64,000 nucleotides of DNA. It comes from Naasia lichenicola. GTDB lineage: Bacteria > Actinomycetota > Actinomycetes > Actinomycetales > Microbacteriaceae. The stretch covers positions 1-64,000 of the forward strand of contig NZ_SSSM01000001.1 in NCBI RefSeq assembly GCF_004801885.1. Reading direction: 5' to 3'. The translations under genes were made by a program, and so were the position numbers. The notes under the pieces were generated by a model that worked only from the letters and a program-made list of their open reading frames with translations, was not told the origin of the DNA and did not search any database. Positions 8,160 to 16,379 of the stretch are shown piece after piece. Within the stretch, counting starts at the first letter, position 1. Every line of letters begins with the position of its first letter.

Positions 8160-9224
8160 ATGCACTTCACCAGACCCAGGCTCAAGGGCGCAGCAGTGCT
8201 GCTCGCCCTCGCAGCCGGAATCGCGCTCGGCACCGCCGGCTGCGCGGCGACGACCACGTCTCCGCAGTCGACCAGCATCGTCTCGGAGACTCCGAAGCCG
8301 AGCATCTACTGCGGCGACGAGTGCGCAGCGCAGCTCGAACTCGCGGCTGCACCCGACTCCGTCCAGTGCAGCGTGGGCGTCTCATGGAGCGCCACGTCGT
8401 TCCCATACGGCGCCACGTCGTCCCAGCAGATCCCCGAACTCGCTGCGAGGTGGTTCCCGGGGATGAAGGTCACCGTCACGGACGGCCAGAACGACGCGGC
8501 GGTCCAGTCCGGCCAGATCGACGAGATGATCGCGCAGGGCATCGACGTGCTGATCATCTCTCCGCGTGACTCGGATGCCCTCGCCGGTGTCGTGGATCGC
8601 GCGGTCGCGGCCGGCATCAAGGTCATCGCAGCTGATCGCGACGTGAACACCACGGTGGACACCTACATCGGCTCCGACAACGTCGAGGCCGGGGTTGTTA
8701 GCGGCACCAACATCGCCGCGGTGCTGGGCGACGGCGGCAAGCTCATTGAGCTCGCCGGAAGCCTCGGCGCGTCACCGACGATCGCTCGCGGAGACGGACT
8801 TCGCACCGGGCTCGAGGGCTCCGACGTGACGATCGTCGACAGCCAGACGGCCGACTACGACCAGGCGAAGGGCCTGACGGTCATGCAGGACCTCCTGCAG
8901 AAGTACCCGTCCGGATCAATCGACGGCGTGTACACGCACAACGACCAGATGGCGTTCGGCGCCATCCAAGCGATCAAGGAGGCCGGCAGGGAAGGCGAGA
9001 TCCAGGTCTTCAGCATCGACGGCGAGGACAAGGCGCTCGAGTACATCCAGAACGGCGAGATGCAGTCGACCGTCGGGTACCCGCTGGTGACCAAGGAGTC
9101 GGTGATCGCCGCGGCGAAGCTCTGCTCGGGGGAGGCGATCGACGAGCGCATCACGCTCGACTCGACGCTCATCGACGAGTCGAACGTCGCCGACTACGTC
9201 GGCAAGAGCCCCCAGACCGAGTAG
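8160..9224 (+). CDS. Sugar-binding lipoprotein of the ABC transporter
   Basis: This 354-residue protein has a lipoprotein signal: basic start, hydrophobic stretch to about residue 25, and lipobox GTAGC with the acylated cysteine near residue 26. The mature part is a type I periplasmic-binding fold (ribose/xylose-binding class): VTDGQNDAAVQSGQIDEMIAQGIDVLIISPRD, ADRDVNTTVDTYIGSDNVEAG, YTHNDQMAFGAIQAI and FSIDGEDKALEYIQNGE. An inserted pair of cysteines (YCGDEC, plus another Cys shortly after) just behind the lipobox is unusual. The ligand is a sugar that cannot be named from sequence. A stem-loop follows the gene, a common way to keep the binding protein more abundant than the downstream enzymes. 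Confidence 0.93.
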   Translation: MHFTRPRLKGAAVLLALAAGIALGTAGCAATTTSPQSTSIVSETPKPSIYCGDECAAQLELAAAPDSVQCSVGVSWSATSFPYGATSSQQIPELAARWFPGMKVTVTDGQNDAAVQSGQIDEMIAQGIDVLIISPRDSDALAGVVDRAVAAGIKVIAADRDVNTTVDTYIGSDNVEAGVVSGTNIAAVLGDGGKLIELAGSLGASPTIARGDGLRTGLEGSDVTIVDSQTADYDQAKGLTVMQDLLQKYPSGSIDGVYTHNDQMAFGAIQAIKEAGREGEIQVFSIDGEDKALEYIQNGEMQSTVGYPLVTKESVIAAAKLCSGEAIDERITLDSTLIDESNVADYVGKSPQTE

Positions 9225-9250
9225 CGGCAGGTCCGCTTCACCAGCAGCAA

Positions 9251-9286
9251 GGGAGGGGTTGGGAATACGGCCCAACCCCTCCTCCC
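9251..9286 (+). terminator. Intercistronic stem-loop after the binding-protein gene
   Basis: AGGGGTTGGG pairs with CCCAACCCCT around a 7-nt loop; flanking GGG/CCC can extend the stem. There is no T-run after it, so it is more likely a partial terminator or mRNA-stabilising hairpin than a full stop. Downstream genes on the same strand continue 22 bp later with a GAGGACG ribosome site. Confidence 0.6.
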
Positions 9287-9307
9287 ATCAACAGAGGACG
9301 AAATTAC

Positions 9308-10165
9308 ATGAAGATCTCCTACAACACCTGGTCGTACTCCAGCTTCTTCGTCTGGGTGCCCTCGTACACGCTCGACGAGACCATCAAGCGGATCGCCCGC
9401 CTCGGATACGACGGCATCGAGATCGGGGCCGCAGCGCCCCATGCGTATCCCGCACATCTGGGAGCCGACCGCCGTGCTCAGGTGCGCGACCTGCTCCAGG
9501 AGCACGACATCGCCCTGTCCAGCATGCTTCCGGCGCCGTCCGGCGGACCGGGCAACAACCCCGCGTCCCCCTACATAGAGGAGCGCCGCGCCACCGTCGC
9601 GCACTACAAGGAGCTGGCGGAGCTCGTCGCCTTCTGGGGAGGCAAGACCCTCATCTACCTGCCCGGATGGAGCATCTTCGGCACGAGCCGTCGCCAGGCA
9701 TGGGCATGGAGCCGCGAGGTGCTCACCGAGGTGGCCGACGCCATCGCCCACACGGGCGTCACACTCGTGATCGAGCCCACCTCCCACGACACCAACCTCT
9801 GCATGTCGGCGGACGATGCCATCGAGCTCATGCAGGACGTCGACCGGCCCAACGTCAAGCTCATGTTCGACACCTTCCACGTCAACTACAGCCGTGAGGT
9901 CAACACCGACTACGTCTACAAGATGGGCGCCGACCTCAAGCACATCCACATCTCGGACAACGATCGCCTCCCGCCCGGTCAGGGCGTGGTCGACTTCCCG
10001 TCGACCGTCGATGCCCTGTTGGACGTTGGATTCGACGGCTACCTGACCATGGAGACGGGCTTCCACCGTCGCGGCATCGAACCAGACCAGGACGCCCGTG
10101 AGGGGATCGAGTACCTGCGACCGCTCGTCGATCGCAAGCTCGCCGAGCGCGCGAACCGGAAGTAG
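9308..10165 (+). CDS. Sugar isomerase/epimerase-like TIM-barrel protein
   Basis: A 285-residue AP-endonuclease-2-type TIM barrel, the family of IolE/IolI, tagatose epimerase and hydroxypyruvate isomerase. The four expected metal ligands are visible: Glu156 (VIEPTSHDT), Asp188 (LMFDTFHVNY), His214 (HIHISDND) and Glu249 (LTMETGF). No signal peptide, so it acts in the cytoplasm. In C-glycoside and 3-keto-glycoside pathways, enzymes of this fold epimerise keto-sugars or cleave the glycosidic bond. That role fits the neighbouring GMC dehydrogenase but is an inference. Confidence 0.88.
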   Translation: MKISYNTWSYSSFFVWVPSYTLDETIKRIARLGYDGIEIGAAAPHAYPAHLGADRRAQVRDLLQEHDIALSSMLPAPSGGPGNNPASPYIEERRATVAHYKELAELVAFWGGKTLIYLPGWSIFGTSRRQAWAWSREVLTEVADAIAHTGVTLVIEPTSHDTNLCMSADDAIELMQDVDRPNVKLMFDTFHVNYSREVNTDYVYKMGADLKHIHISDNDRLPPGQGVVDFPSTVDALLDVGFDGYLTMETGFHRRGIEPDQDAREGIEYLRPLVDRKLAERANRK

Positions 10166-10169
10166 CACG

Positions 10170-10721
10170 ATGGTGAAGTCCACCTTCGTTCCGACCGAGG
10201 CGCTGCTGTTCTTCAACAGGGCCGACGCAGCGACGATCGACGCGTTCGCGGCGCAGATCATCCCGTCGGAGGAAGGTTCGCCCGGCGCACGCGAGGCAGG
10301 CGTCGTCTACTACATCGACCGTGCACTCGCCGGCTTCATGCGGGATCTCCAGCCGCTCTACCGACGGGGTCTCGAGGCGATTTCGGACCTCGCGGTCAGC
10401 GTCTTCGGGAAGGAGTTCTCGATGCTGTACGACTTCGAACAGCGATCCCTGGTGGCGGGGCTGGATGCCCGCTCGCAGTCTCAGCCCGAGGACTTCGCCG
10501 GGCAGTTCTATCGGGTCGTGCGCGAGCACACCGTGCAGGGCTTCTTCGGCGATCCCGCCTATGGCGGCAACCGCGACGTCGTGGGCTGGAAGCTCGTCGG
10601 CTTCCCGGGGGCTCAGTGGGGCTACAGCCGGGAGCAGATGCAGCCCGGCGTCGATGCCCGCAGCATCCCCATCCTGACCATCGGCGACCTGTACTCCCGG
10701 ATCGGAGCGAACCGCACATGA
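10170..10721 (+). CDS. Gluconate 2-dehydrogenase subunit 3-like protein
   Basis: A 183-residue protein of the small 'subunit 3' family that pairs with GMC dehydrogenases. Recognisable parts are FNRADAATIDAFAAQIIPSEEGSPGAREAGVVYYIDRAL at the N-terminus and FFGDPAYGGNRDVVGWKLVGFPGAQWGY near residues 130-155. Most relatives carry a Tat signal that takes the whole dehydrogenase across the membrane; here the protein starts directly at the domain, so the complex may be cytoplasmic. Its stop overlaps the ATG of the GMC subunit (ATGA), which supports a stoichiometric complex. Confidence 0.88.
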   Translation: MVKSTFVPTEALLFFNRADAATIDAFAAQIIPSEEGSPGAREAGVVYYIDRALAGFMRDLQPLYRRGLEAISDLAVSVFGKEFSMLYDFEQRSLVAGLDARSQSQPEDFAGQFYRVVREHTVQGFFGDPAYGGNRDVVGWKLVGFPGAQWGYSREQMQPGVDARSIPILTIGDLYSRIGANRT

Positions 10722-12430
10722 CCGAGAAGTTCGACGTCATCATCGTCGGCCTGGGCTCTGCCGGCGGCATCCTCGCCGAGCAGCTCACGAAGGCGGGCGC
10801 CCGGGTGCTCGGCCTCGACAAGGGCAGCGACTACAGCGAAGAGGACTTCGCGATCAAGCAGGACGAACTCCGCTACTACCAGCGCGGAGCGATCGTGTCG
10901 GGCGTGACGGTCGACCCCGTCACGTGGCGCGCCGACGAGAACAGCACGGCCCGAGTGCTGCCCTGGTCCGCGGGAGCCCTCGGCTCCGACGAGCCCCTGT
11001 ACGGCATGCCCTCCATCGGCATCGGCGGAGGCACCTTGCATTGGGGATGCGCCGCCTACCGCTTCCGCGAGGCGGAGTTCCGAATGAAGTCGGCGATCTC
11101 CGAGCGGTTCGGCGTGGACAAGCTCCCCGAGGGCTCGACGGTTGAGGACTGGCCGATCGGGTACGCCGACCTCGAGCCCTACTACGAGAAGGTCGAGTGG
11201 GAGCAGGGCTACTCCGGGCGCGCGGGCAACGTCAAGGGGGAGTTCGCACCGGGAACCAACCCGTTCGATCCACCTCGCAATCGCGACTACCCGATGCCGC
11301 CCGTGCCGCAGGGTCCGGGCGACATCCCGTGGGTGGCTGCGACCGAGCGACTCGGGATGCATCCGTTCCGGCAGCCGCTCGCGCTCAATTCCACGGAGTA
11401 CAAGGGCCGTGCGGCCTGCGTGAACTGCGGATTCTGTCACGGCTACCCCTGCCATGTGGGAGCGAAGTCGAGCACCCACGTCACGAGCGTGCCGGCGGCC
11501 AAGCTGACCGGCAACCTCGACCTGCGCACCCACTCACGGGTGCTGCGGGTCAACCGCACGCCCGACGGCAAGCGGGTCGTCGGGGTCACCTACGTCGACG
11601 GTGCGGATGTCGTGCACGACGTCGAGGCGCCCACGGTCATCCTGACCGCCTACGCCCTCGAGAACGTCCGCCTCATGCTGGTGTCCGGCATCCGCGGAAA
11701 CGGGCAGGTGGGGGCGAACTTCATGACCCACAACTTCGGCTGGTTCGCGTCGATCCTGCCGGAGGCCACCAACCCGTTCCTCGGCACCTTCAATGCGTCG
11801 AGCGCGGTCGACGACTTCACCTCGGAGCTCGTCCCCGACAACGACCTCGGTGTGCTGTGGGGATCGCCGGTCATCAGTGTCACGGGCGATCTGCAGCCGA
11901 TCGAGGCGTACCACCTGATGAATCCGGGTGTGAAGAAGTTCGGCCTCGAGTTCAAGCACTGGATGCGGGACAACTACACCCACATGCACCGCATGTACTC
12001 GCAGACGACCAACTTCCCGTACAAGCGGCACTACGTGGACCTCGATCCGAACATCACCGACCGCTGGGGGGTGCCCGCCATCCGGATCACCCATGAGTGG
12101 GAGGACCACGACGCCAACTCGGTGGAGCTGTTCGGGGACATCAAGCGCCGGATCGCGCAGGAGATGGGAGCGAAGGAGACCTGGATGGACTCCCCGCGAC
12201 CGCCCTATCACCTGTCCGCGCACGACGTGGGCGTTCACCGCATGGGATACGACCCGGCGGCATCCGTCACCGACCCGTTCGGTGCGGTCCACGAGGTCGA
12301 CGGCCTCTACGCCGTCGGCGGCGGAAGCTTCGTCAGCTACGGCGGATACAACCCCAACCAGACGATCCAGGCCCTCGCCTACCTCGCAGCCGACCGGCTC
12401 CTGGATCGATTCGGCGCCCGAGCGGGCTGA
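10718..12430 (+). CDS. GMC-family FAD sugar dehydrogenase, catalytic subunit
   Basis: A 570-residue GMC oxidoreductase. The N-terminus holds the FAD-binding Rossmann motif (DVIIVGLGSAGGILAEQL). The C-terminus has the usual active-site pair region: AHDVGVHRMGYDP with the probable catalytic histidine, and YNPNQTIQALAYLAADRL. Around residue 232 a four-cysteine run (CVNCGFCHGYPC) is present; in FAD-glucose and fructose dehydrogenases cysteines in this region bind an Fe-S cluster, so an Fe-S relay is possible. No cytochrome subunit gene is adjacent, so the electron acceptor is unknown. With the neighbouring TIM-barrel and Gfo/Idh genes it probably oxidises a sugar or glycoside, perhaps at C3. Confidence 0.9.
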   Translation: MTEKFDVIIVGLGSAGGILAEQLTKAGARVLGLDKGSDYSEEDFAIKQDELRYYQRGAIVSGVTVDPVTWRADENSTARVLPWSAGALGSDEPLYGMPSIGIGGGTLHWGCAAYRFREAEFRMKSAISERFGVDKLPEGSTVEDWPIGYADLEPYYEKVEWEQGYSGRAGNVKGEFAPGTNPFDPPRNRDYPMPPVPQGPGDIPWVAATERLGMHPFRQPLALNSTEYKGRAACVNCGFCHGYPCHVGAKSSTHVTSVPAAKLTGNLDLRTHSRVLRVNRTPDGKRVVGVTYVDGADVVHDVEAPTVILTAYALENVRLMLVSGIRGNGQVGANFMTHNFGWFASILPEATNPFLGTFNASSAVDDFTSELVPDNDLGVLWGSPVISVTGDLQPIEAYHLMNPGVKKFGLEFKHWMRDNYTHMHRMYSQTTNFPYKRHYVDLDPNITDRWGVPAIRITHEWEDHDANSVELFGDIKRRIAQEMGAKETWMDSPRPPYHLSAHDVGVHRMGYDPAASVTDPFGAVHEVDGLYAVGGGSFVSYGGYNPNQTIQALAYLAADRLLDRFGARAG

Positions 12431-12469
12431 CCCGCCCGCCCCCAAGCACGCACACACGAAAGGCAGCAC

Positions 12470-13663
12470 ATGACCACCACGAAGGTTCTGAGAGTCGGCA
12501 TCGTCGGGCTCGAGTTCGGTGCGGAGTTCATCCCGATCTACCAGCGTCACGCGAATGCGGAGATGTACGCGATCTGCCAGCGAACCGAGTCCAAGCTCGA
12601 CGAGGTCGGCGACAAGTACGGCATCCACGTGCGCTACACGGACTACGACGCGATGCTGGCCGACCCGAACATCGACGTGATCCACATCAACACCCCGCTG
12701 CAGCTGCACGCCGACCAGGTGGTCGCCGCGCTCGAGGCAGGCAAGCACGTCGGCTGCACCATTCCCATGGCCACGTCGGTCGAGGACTGCAAGCGGATCG
12801 TCGATGCGCAGAGGCGCACCGGACTGACCTACATGATGATGGAGACCACCCTCTACACGCGCGAGTTCCTCTTCGTGCAGGACCTCTACCGCTCCGGGCG
12901 TCTGGGCAAGCTGCAGTTCCTCCGTTCGTCCCATCATCAGGACATGACGGGATGGCCGTCGTACTGGGACGGCATGCCGCCCATGTACAACGCGACGCAC
13001 GCCATCGGGCCGACTCTCGGAATCGCGGGTCACCAGGCCGAATACGTGCAGGCTCTGGGCTCGGGCAGCGTCTTCGACAGCATGAAGGGGCGCTACGACT
13101 CGCCCTACGCGATCGAGTCGACGCACATCCGATTCCTCGGCAGCGATGTGGGCGCAGAGGTGACCCGCCACCTGTGGGCGGTCGCCCGCGAATACCGCGA
13201 GAGCTTCGACGTCTACGGCGCGACGCGCTCGTTCGAGTGGTCGCAGACAGAGGGTGGCTCCCACCTGATGTATCTGGGGGAGAAGGTGCAACCTATCGAG
13301 GTTCCCGACTTCGCAGACCGTCTGCCTGCGGAGATCCAGTCCTTCACCCGAGCCGGCGTCTACGGCGAGGGTGACGACGTGGAGAGCCACCGCTCATTCG
13401 TCCAGGGTGGCGGACACGGCGGTTCGCACCCGCACCTCGCCCATCGGCTGCTGATGGCAGTGCTCGGCGAAGAGACCGCCTACCCCGACGCGGTGCAGGC
13501 GGCCAACATCACCGCGTCCGGCATCCTCTCCCACGCGTCGGTGATGGCTGGGGGCGAGCGCATGTACCTGCCGGAGTGGACACTCTCCGACAAGGAGCCG
13601 CTGCTGGTCGAGCTCGACGACGCAGTGCAGCCGGCCTGGAAGGACGAGACCACCGTGCTGTAG
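12470..13663 (+). CDS. Gfo/Idh/MocA-family protein with non-canonical active site
   Basis: A 397-residue protein with an N-terminal NAD(P)-binding Rossmann fold (RVGIVGLEFGAEFIPIY) and the C-terminal Gfo/Idh alpha/beta domain. The position normally occupied by the EKP motif after GKHV reads CTIP (residues 96-99), so the conserved catalytic lysine is missing. This suggests a subclass with altered chemistry, perhaps lyase or hydrolase action on a keto-sugar and not simple oxidation. It follows the GMC gene by 40 bp and has an AAAGGCAG ribosome site, so it belongs to the same operon. Confidence 0.88.
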   Translation: MTTTKVLRVGIVGLEFGAEFIPIYQRHANAEMYAICQRTESKLDEVGDKYGIHVRYTDYDAMLADPNIDVIHINTPLQLHADQVVAALEAGKHVGCTIPMATSVEDCKRIVDAQRRTGLTYMMMETTLYTREFLFVQDLYRSGRLGKLQFLRSSHHQDMTGWPSYWDGMPPMYNATHAIGPTLGIAGHQAEYVQALGSGSVFDSMKGRYDSPYAIESTHIRFLGSDVGAEVTRHLWAVAREYRESFDVYGATRSFEWSQTEGGSHLMYLGEKVQPIEVPDFADRLPAEIQSFTRAGVYGEGDDVESHRSFVQGGGHGGSHPHLAHRLLMAVLGEETAYPDAVQAANITASGILSHASVMAGGERMYLPEWTLSDKEPLLVELDDAVQPAWKDETTVL

Positions 13664-13730
13664 GCCGGGTCGCCGAGCGGAGGAGAATCGTTCCGTGCCG
13701 CGTCGCAGTGCGGTCGGAAGGAGGGTCGAC

Positions 13731-14957
13731 ATGACAGATCGATCCGTCCGCGGGCTCGTCCTGCGAGAGCACCGGATCCAGGTGCCCTTGGACTATGGAA
13801 AGCCCGACGGTCCAACGATCGAGGTCTTCGCCCGCGAGGTTGCGGCGCCGGATGGAACCGACCGGCCCTTCCTGCTCTTCCTACAGGGCGGGCCGGGCTT
13901 CGAGTCGCCGCGGACGCCCTCCGCTGCGGAGCCCGGCTGGATCGCACGGGCGTTGAAGGACTACCGGGTCGTGCTGCTGGATCAGCGCGGCACCGGACTT
14001 TCGACGCCGTTCGGCCACGCCGGCGACCCAGAGGACGACGCGAGATATCTCACCAACTTCCGGGCGGACTCCATCGTTCAGGACGCCGAACGGATGCGAG
14101 AGCACCTCGGGGCGAAGCGGTGGAGTGTGCTCGGGCAGTCGTTCGGCGGATTCTGCGCGCTCCATTACCTGACGGTGCACCCGGAGAGCCTGGAGGAGGT
14201 CATCTTCACCGGTGGACTGCCCCCGATAGGTCGGTCGGTCGACGACGTGTACGCGACCACCTTCCGCACGATGCGGCGTCTGAACCGCGAGTACCACCGC
14301 CGCTTTCCCCAAGACCAGGAGCGTCTCGACCGGGTTCTGGCGCTGTCCGCGGCGGGGAAGATCCTCGGTCCTTCTGGCGAGGTGATCACGCCCCGGCTCC
14401 TCCGCACGCTCGGCCATCACCTCGGCATGGACGGAGGCGCGGAAGAGCTGCACTTCCTGCTCGAGCTGGATCCCGCGTCGCTCGCCTTCTCGCACGACGT
14501 GATGGAGATGCTGCCGTTCGGAACGCGCAATCCCATCTACTCCGTGCTCCATGAGTCCAGCTACGCCGATGGGGTCGCCACCCGCTGGTCATCCCACCGC
14601 GTGCAGCCGGAGGACTTCGCCGATGGCTCGAGCCTGCTGACGGCGGAGCACATCTACCCCTGGCACTTCGAGGACATGCCAGGGCTCCGGCCCTACGCGC
14701 AGGCAGCCGAACTGCTCGCCCAGCATGAGTGGCCGCGCCTGTTCGATCTGGACGTGTTGAGTCGAGTGGATGTGACCTGCGCAGCGGTGATCTACGTCGA
14801 CGACCCGTACGTCGATCGCGCGCTGTCGGAGGAGACCGCCGACGTGCTGCCCGGACTGCGGAGATGGGTGACGAACGAGCACCTCCACAACGGATTGCGC
14901 ACCGGGGGAGAACGGGTGCTCGATCGCCTCATCGGGCTCGCACGGGGAACGATCTGA
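13731..14957 (+). CDS. Alpha/beta hydrolase, proline iminopeptidase-like (S33)
   Basis: A 408-residue alpha/beta hydrolase. It has the oxyanion segment LFLQGGPGFESPR, the RGTG motif (DQRGTGLS) and the nucleophile elbow GQSFGG with serine near residue 140, the pattern of S33 prolyl aminopeptidases. The catalytic Asp and His should be in the last quarter (YVDDPYVD and NEHLHNGL). No signal peptide, so it works in the cytoplasm. The ATG at 13731 has an excellent GGAAGGAGGG site 5 nt upstream. It follows the sugar cluster by 67 bp but need not belong to it. Confidence 0.88.
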   Translation: MTDRSVRGLVLREHRIQVPLDYGKPDGPTIEVFAREVAAPDGTDRPFLLFLQGGPGFESPRTPSAAEPGWIARALKDYRVVLLDQRGTGLSTPFGHAGDPEDDARYLTNFRADSIVQDAERMREHLGAKRWSVLGQSFGGFCALHYLTVHPESLEEVIFTGGLPPIGRSVDDVYATTFRTMRRLNREYHRRFPQDQERLDRVLALSAAGKILGPSGEVITPRLLRTLGHHLGMDGGAEELHFLLELDPASLAFSHDVMEMLPFGTRNPIYSVLHESSYADGVATRWSSHRVQPEDFADGSSLLTAEHIYPWHFEDMPGLRPYAQAAELLAQHEWPRLFDLDVLSRVDVTCAAVIYVDDPYVDRALSEETADVLPGLRRWVTNEHLHNGLRTGGERVLDRLIGLARGTI

Positions 14958-14990
14958 CCGTCGCTGAGGGCTCGTATGCGCAGGGGTGCG

Positions 14991-15206
14991 TCAGCCGGTG
15001 CGGAAGCCCGTCACCTTGTGGGTGCCGTCGCAGTAGGGCTTGATGGTCGACAGGCCGCATCGGCAGAGCGCGACGGTTCGGCGGGTGCGCGGCACCGGGG
15101 TGCCGTCCGGGAGCACGATCTCGACGTTGCCGCGCACGAGGAAGGGGCCGTCGGGGCAGGCCACGATCTCGCCGTCATCGTCGCGACCGGTGTAGGCGCT
15201 CGTCAC
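14991..15206 (-). CDS. CDGSH iron-sulfur domain protein
   Basis: A 71-residue protein ending in the CDGSH [2Fe-2S]-binding signature: CRCGLSTIKPYCDGTH, which gives the three Cys and one His cluster ligands. It has no membrane anchor. The GTG start at 15206 overlaps the stop codon of the upstream iron-enzyme gene by 3 bp, so the two are translated together. The pair occurs in other actinobacteria to my knowledge, but the reaction is not known to me. A role as electron donor to the partner enzyme is an inference. Confidence 0.9.
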   Translation of the reverse strand: MTSAYTGRDDDGEIVACPDGPFLVRGNVEIVLPDGTPVPRTRRTVALCRCGLSTIKPYCDGTHKVTGFRTG

Positions 15207-16276
15207 GCGGACCCCGTGGCCGGGGTGGATGTCTGCCCCGCCTGTGCCGGGGCCGCCACCGGCAATGGGCGTCGAAGGGCGCTGGTCCCTTCGCTCCATG
15301 CCCGGAACACGTCCTCTCCCAACCAGCCGTCGACGGTCATGCCTGCTGCTGCGCCGAATAGGACGTCGTCGAGCAGGTGCGGCTCGGCCTCGACGAGACC
15401 GCCGGCCATGTCGCGCGCGGCGATCTGCTCGTGCACCGCATCGGCCTCCACATGCTCGTCGAAGTACCAGGCGACGTCGTCGCCGTATCCGAGTCGGCGC
15501 ACTCCGTTGCCATACTGCCGGTTCGGCAGCGAGGAGGTCATCTCGTAGGCGGCGAACAGACCGACGGACGCGCCGCGCAGCCGCCGGTGCAGTCCGAAGA
15601 GGGACATCACGTTGACCGACGCCAGCGCCAATGCGGGTACGGAATCGAGGTAGGCGCCGTCGGTGCTGTCCAGTCCCAGACCCGTCATGGCCCCCGCGAA
15701 GATCGTCGAATGCATGCGCTTTGCTCGCCCGCCGCCGTACTCGTCGGCGAGGATCTCGACCAGTGCGGCCTTGGCGCGGCCCTGGAGGCGGGGGATCGCC
15801 CAGCTCTGCGGGTCGGCCTCCTTCAGTGCATAGACGGACTTCAGGACCACGAGCTCGCGGAGCTGCCCATCCGTTGCCTTCTTCGCCACGAACCGCGACA
15901 GGCTCGGGCCCGAATCCTGACCGGTCAGGGAGAAGAGGGCGGTGGCGACCGACTCGGCATTCGGCTCGGGCCGCTTCGGCACGGGCACTCGGTCGCGCAG
16001 AGCTGTCTCGAGCGCGGCTTCGAGCGCGGCGCGAGCTCCGAGCAGGGTCAGGTCCCATTCGAGCTCGTCGCTGCCGTCGACCCCGCCGTAGCCGAGCTGG
16101 TAGAGGAGGAACAGGGTGAGCTGCAGGTCGTCGTCCCGGAAGATGTCCTCGGTCGCCGCGAGGGCGTCATCGACCGAGCCACGCAGGGAGTCCCGCTCCG
16201 GAGCCGATCCGCCGCCCGTGGCGAGGATGTCGAGAAGGACGGCGCTGGCTGGGCCGCGAGACTCGGGAATGCGCAT
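15203..16276 (-). CDS. Iron-containing redox enzyme (haem-oxygenase-like fold)
   Basis: A 357-residue protein of the 'iron-containing redox enzyme' family (HDO-like fold). The helical C-terminal half carries candidate metal ligands: FAAYEMTSSLPNRQYGNG, the DEHVEADAVHEQIA segment and the preceding EYGGGRAKRMHSTIF. Glu and His from these regions would bind a di-iron centre, as in UndA/SznF relatives. The reading frame runs to 16600, but the family similarity begins at MRIPESRGPAS, so I use the ATG at 16276. It is coupled to the CDGSH gene. Substrate is unknown. Confidence 0.8.
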   Translation of the reverse strand: MRIPESRGPASAVLLDILATGGGSAPERDSLRGSVDDALAATEDIFRDDDLQLTLFLLYQLGYGGVDGSDELEWDLTLLGARAALEAALETALRDRVPVPKRPEPNAESVATALFSLTGQDSGPSLSRFVAKKATDGQLRELVVLKSVYALKEADPQSWAIPRLQGRAKAALVEILADEYGGGRAKRMHSTIFAGAMTGLGLDSTDGAYLDSVPALALASVNVMSLFGLHRRLRGASVGLFAAYEMTSSLPNRQYGNGVRRLGYGDDVAWYFDEHVEADAVHEQIAARDMAGGLVEAEPHLLDDVLFGAAAGMTVDGWLGEDVFRAWSEGTSALRRPLPVAAPAQAGQTSTPATGSA

Positions 16277-16379
16277 GCGCTTATTCTTCCGCCAACACCG
16301 ATGCGCCCGCCGGGGAGTTCGGCCGAGGCAGGGCAGAGATTCAGACTCGAGCCGCCGAGCGATGCGCGCAGGATTCGAC

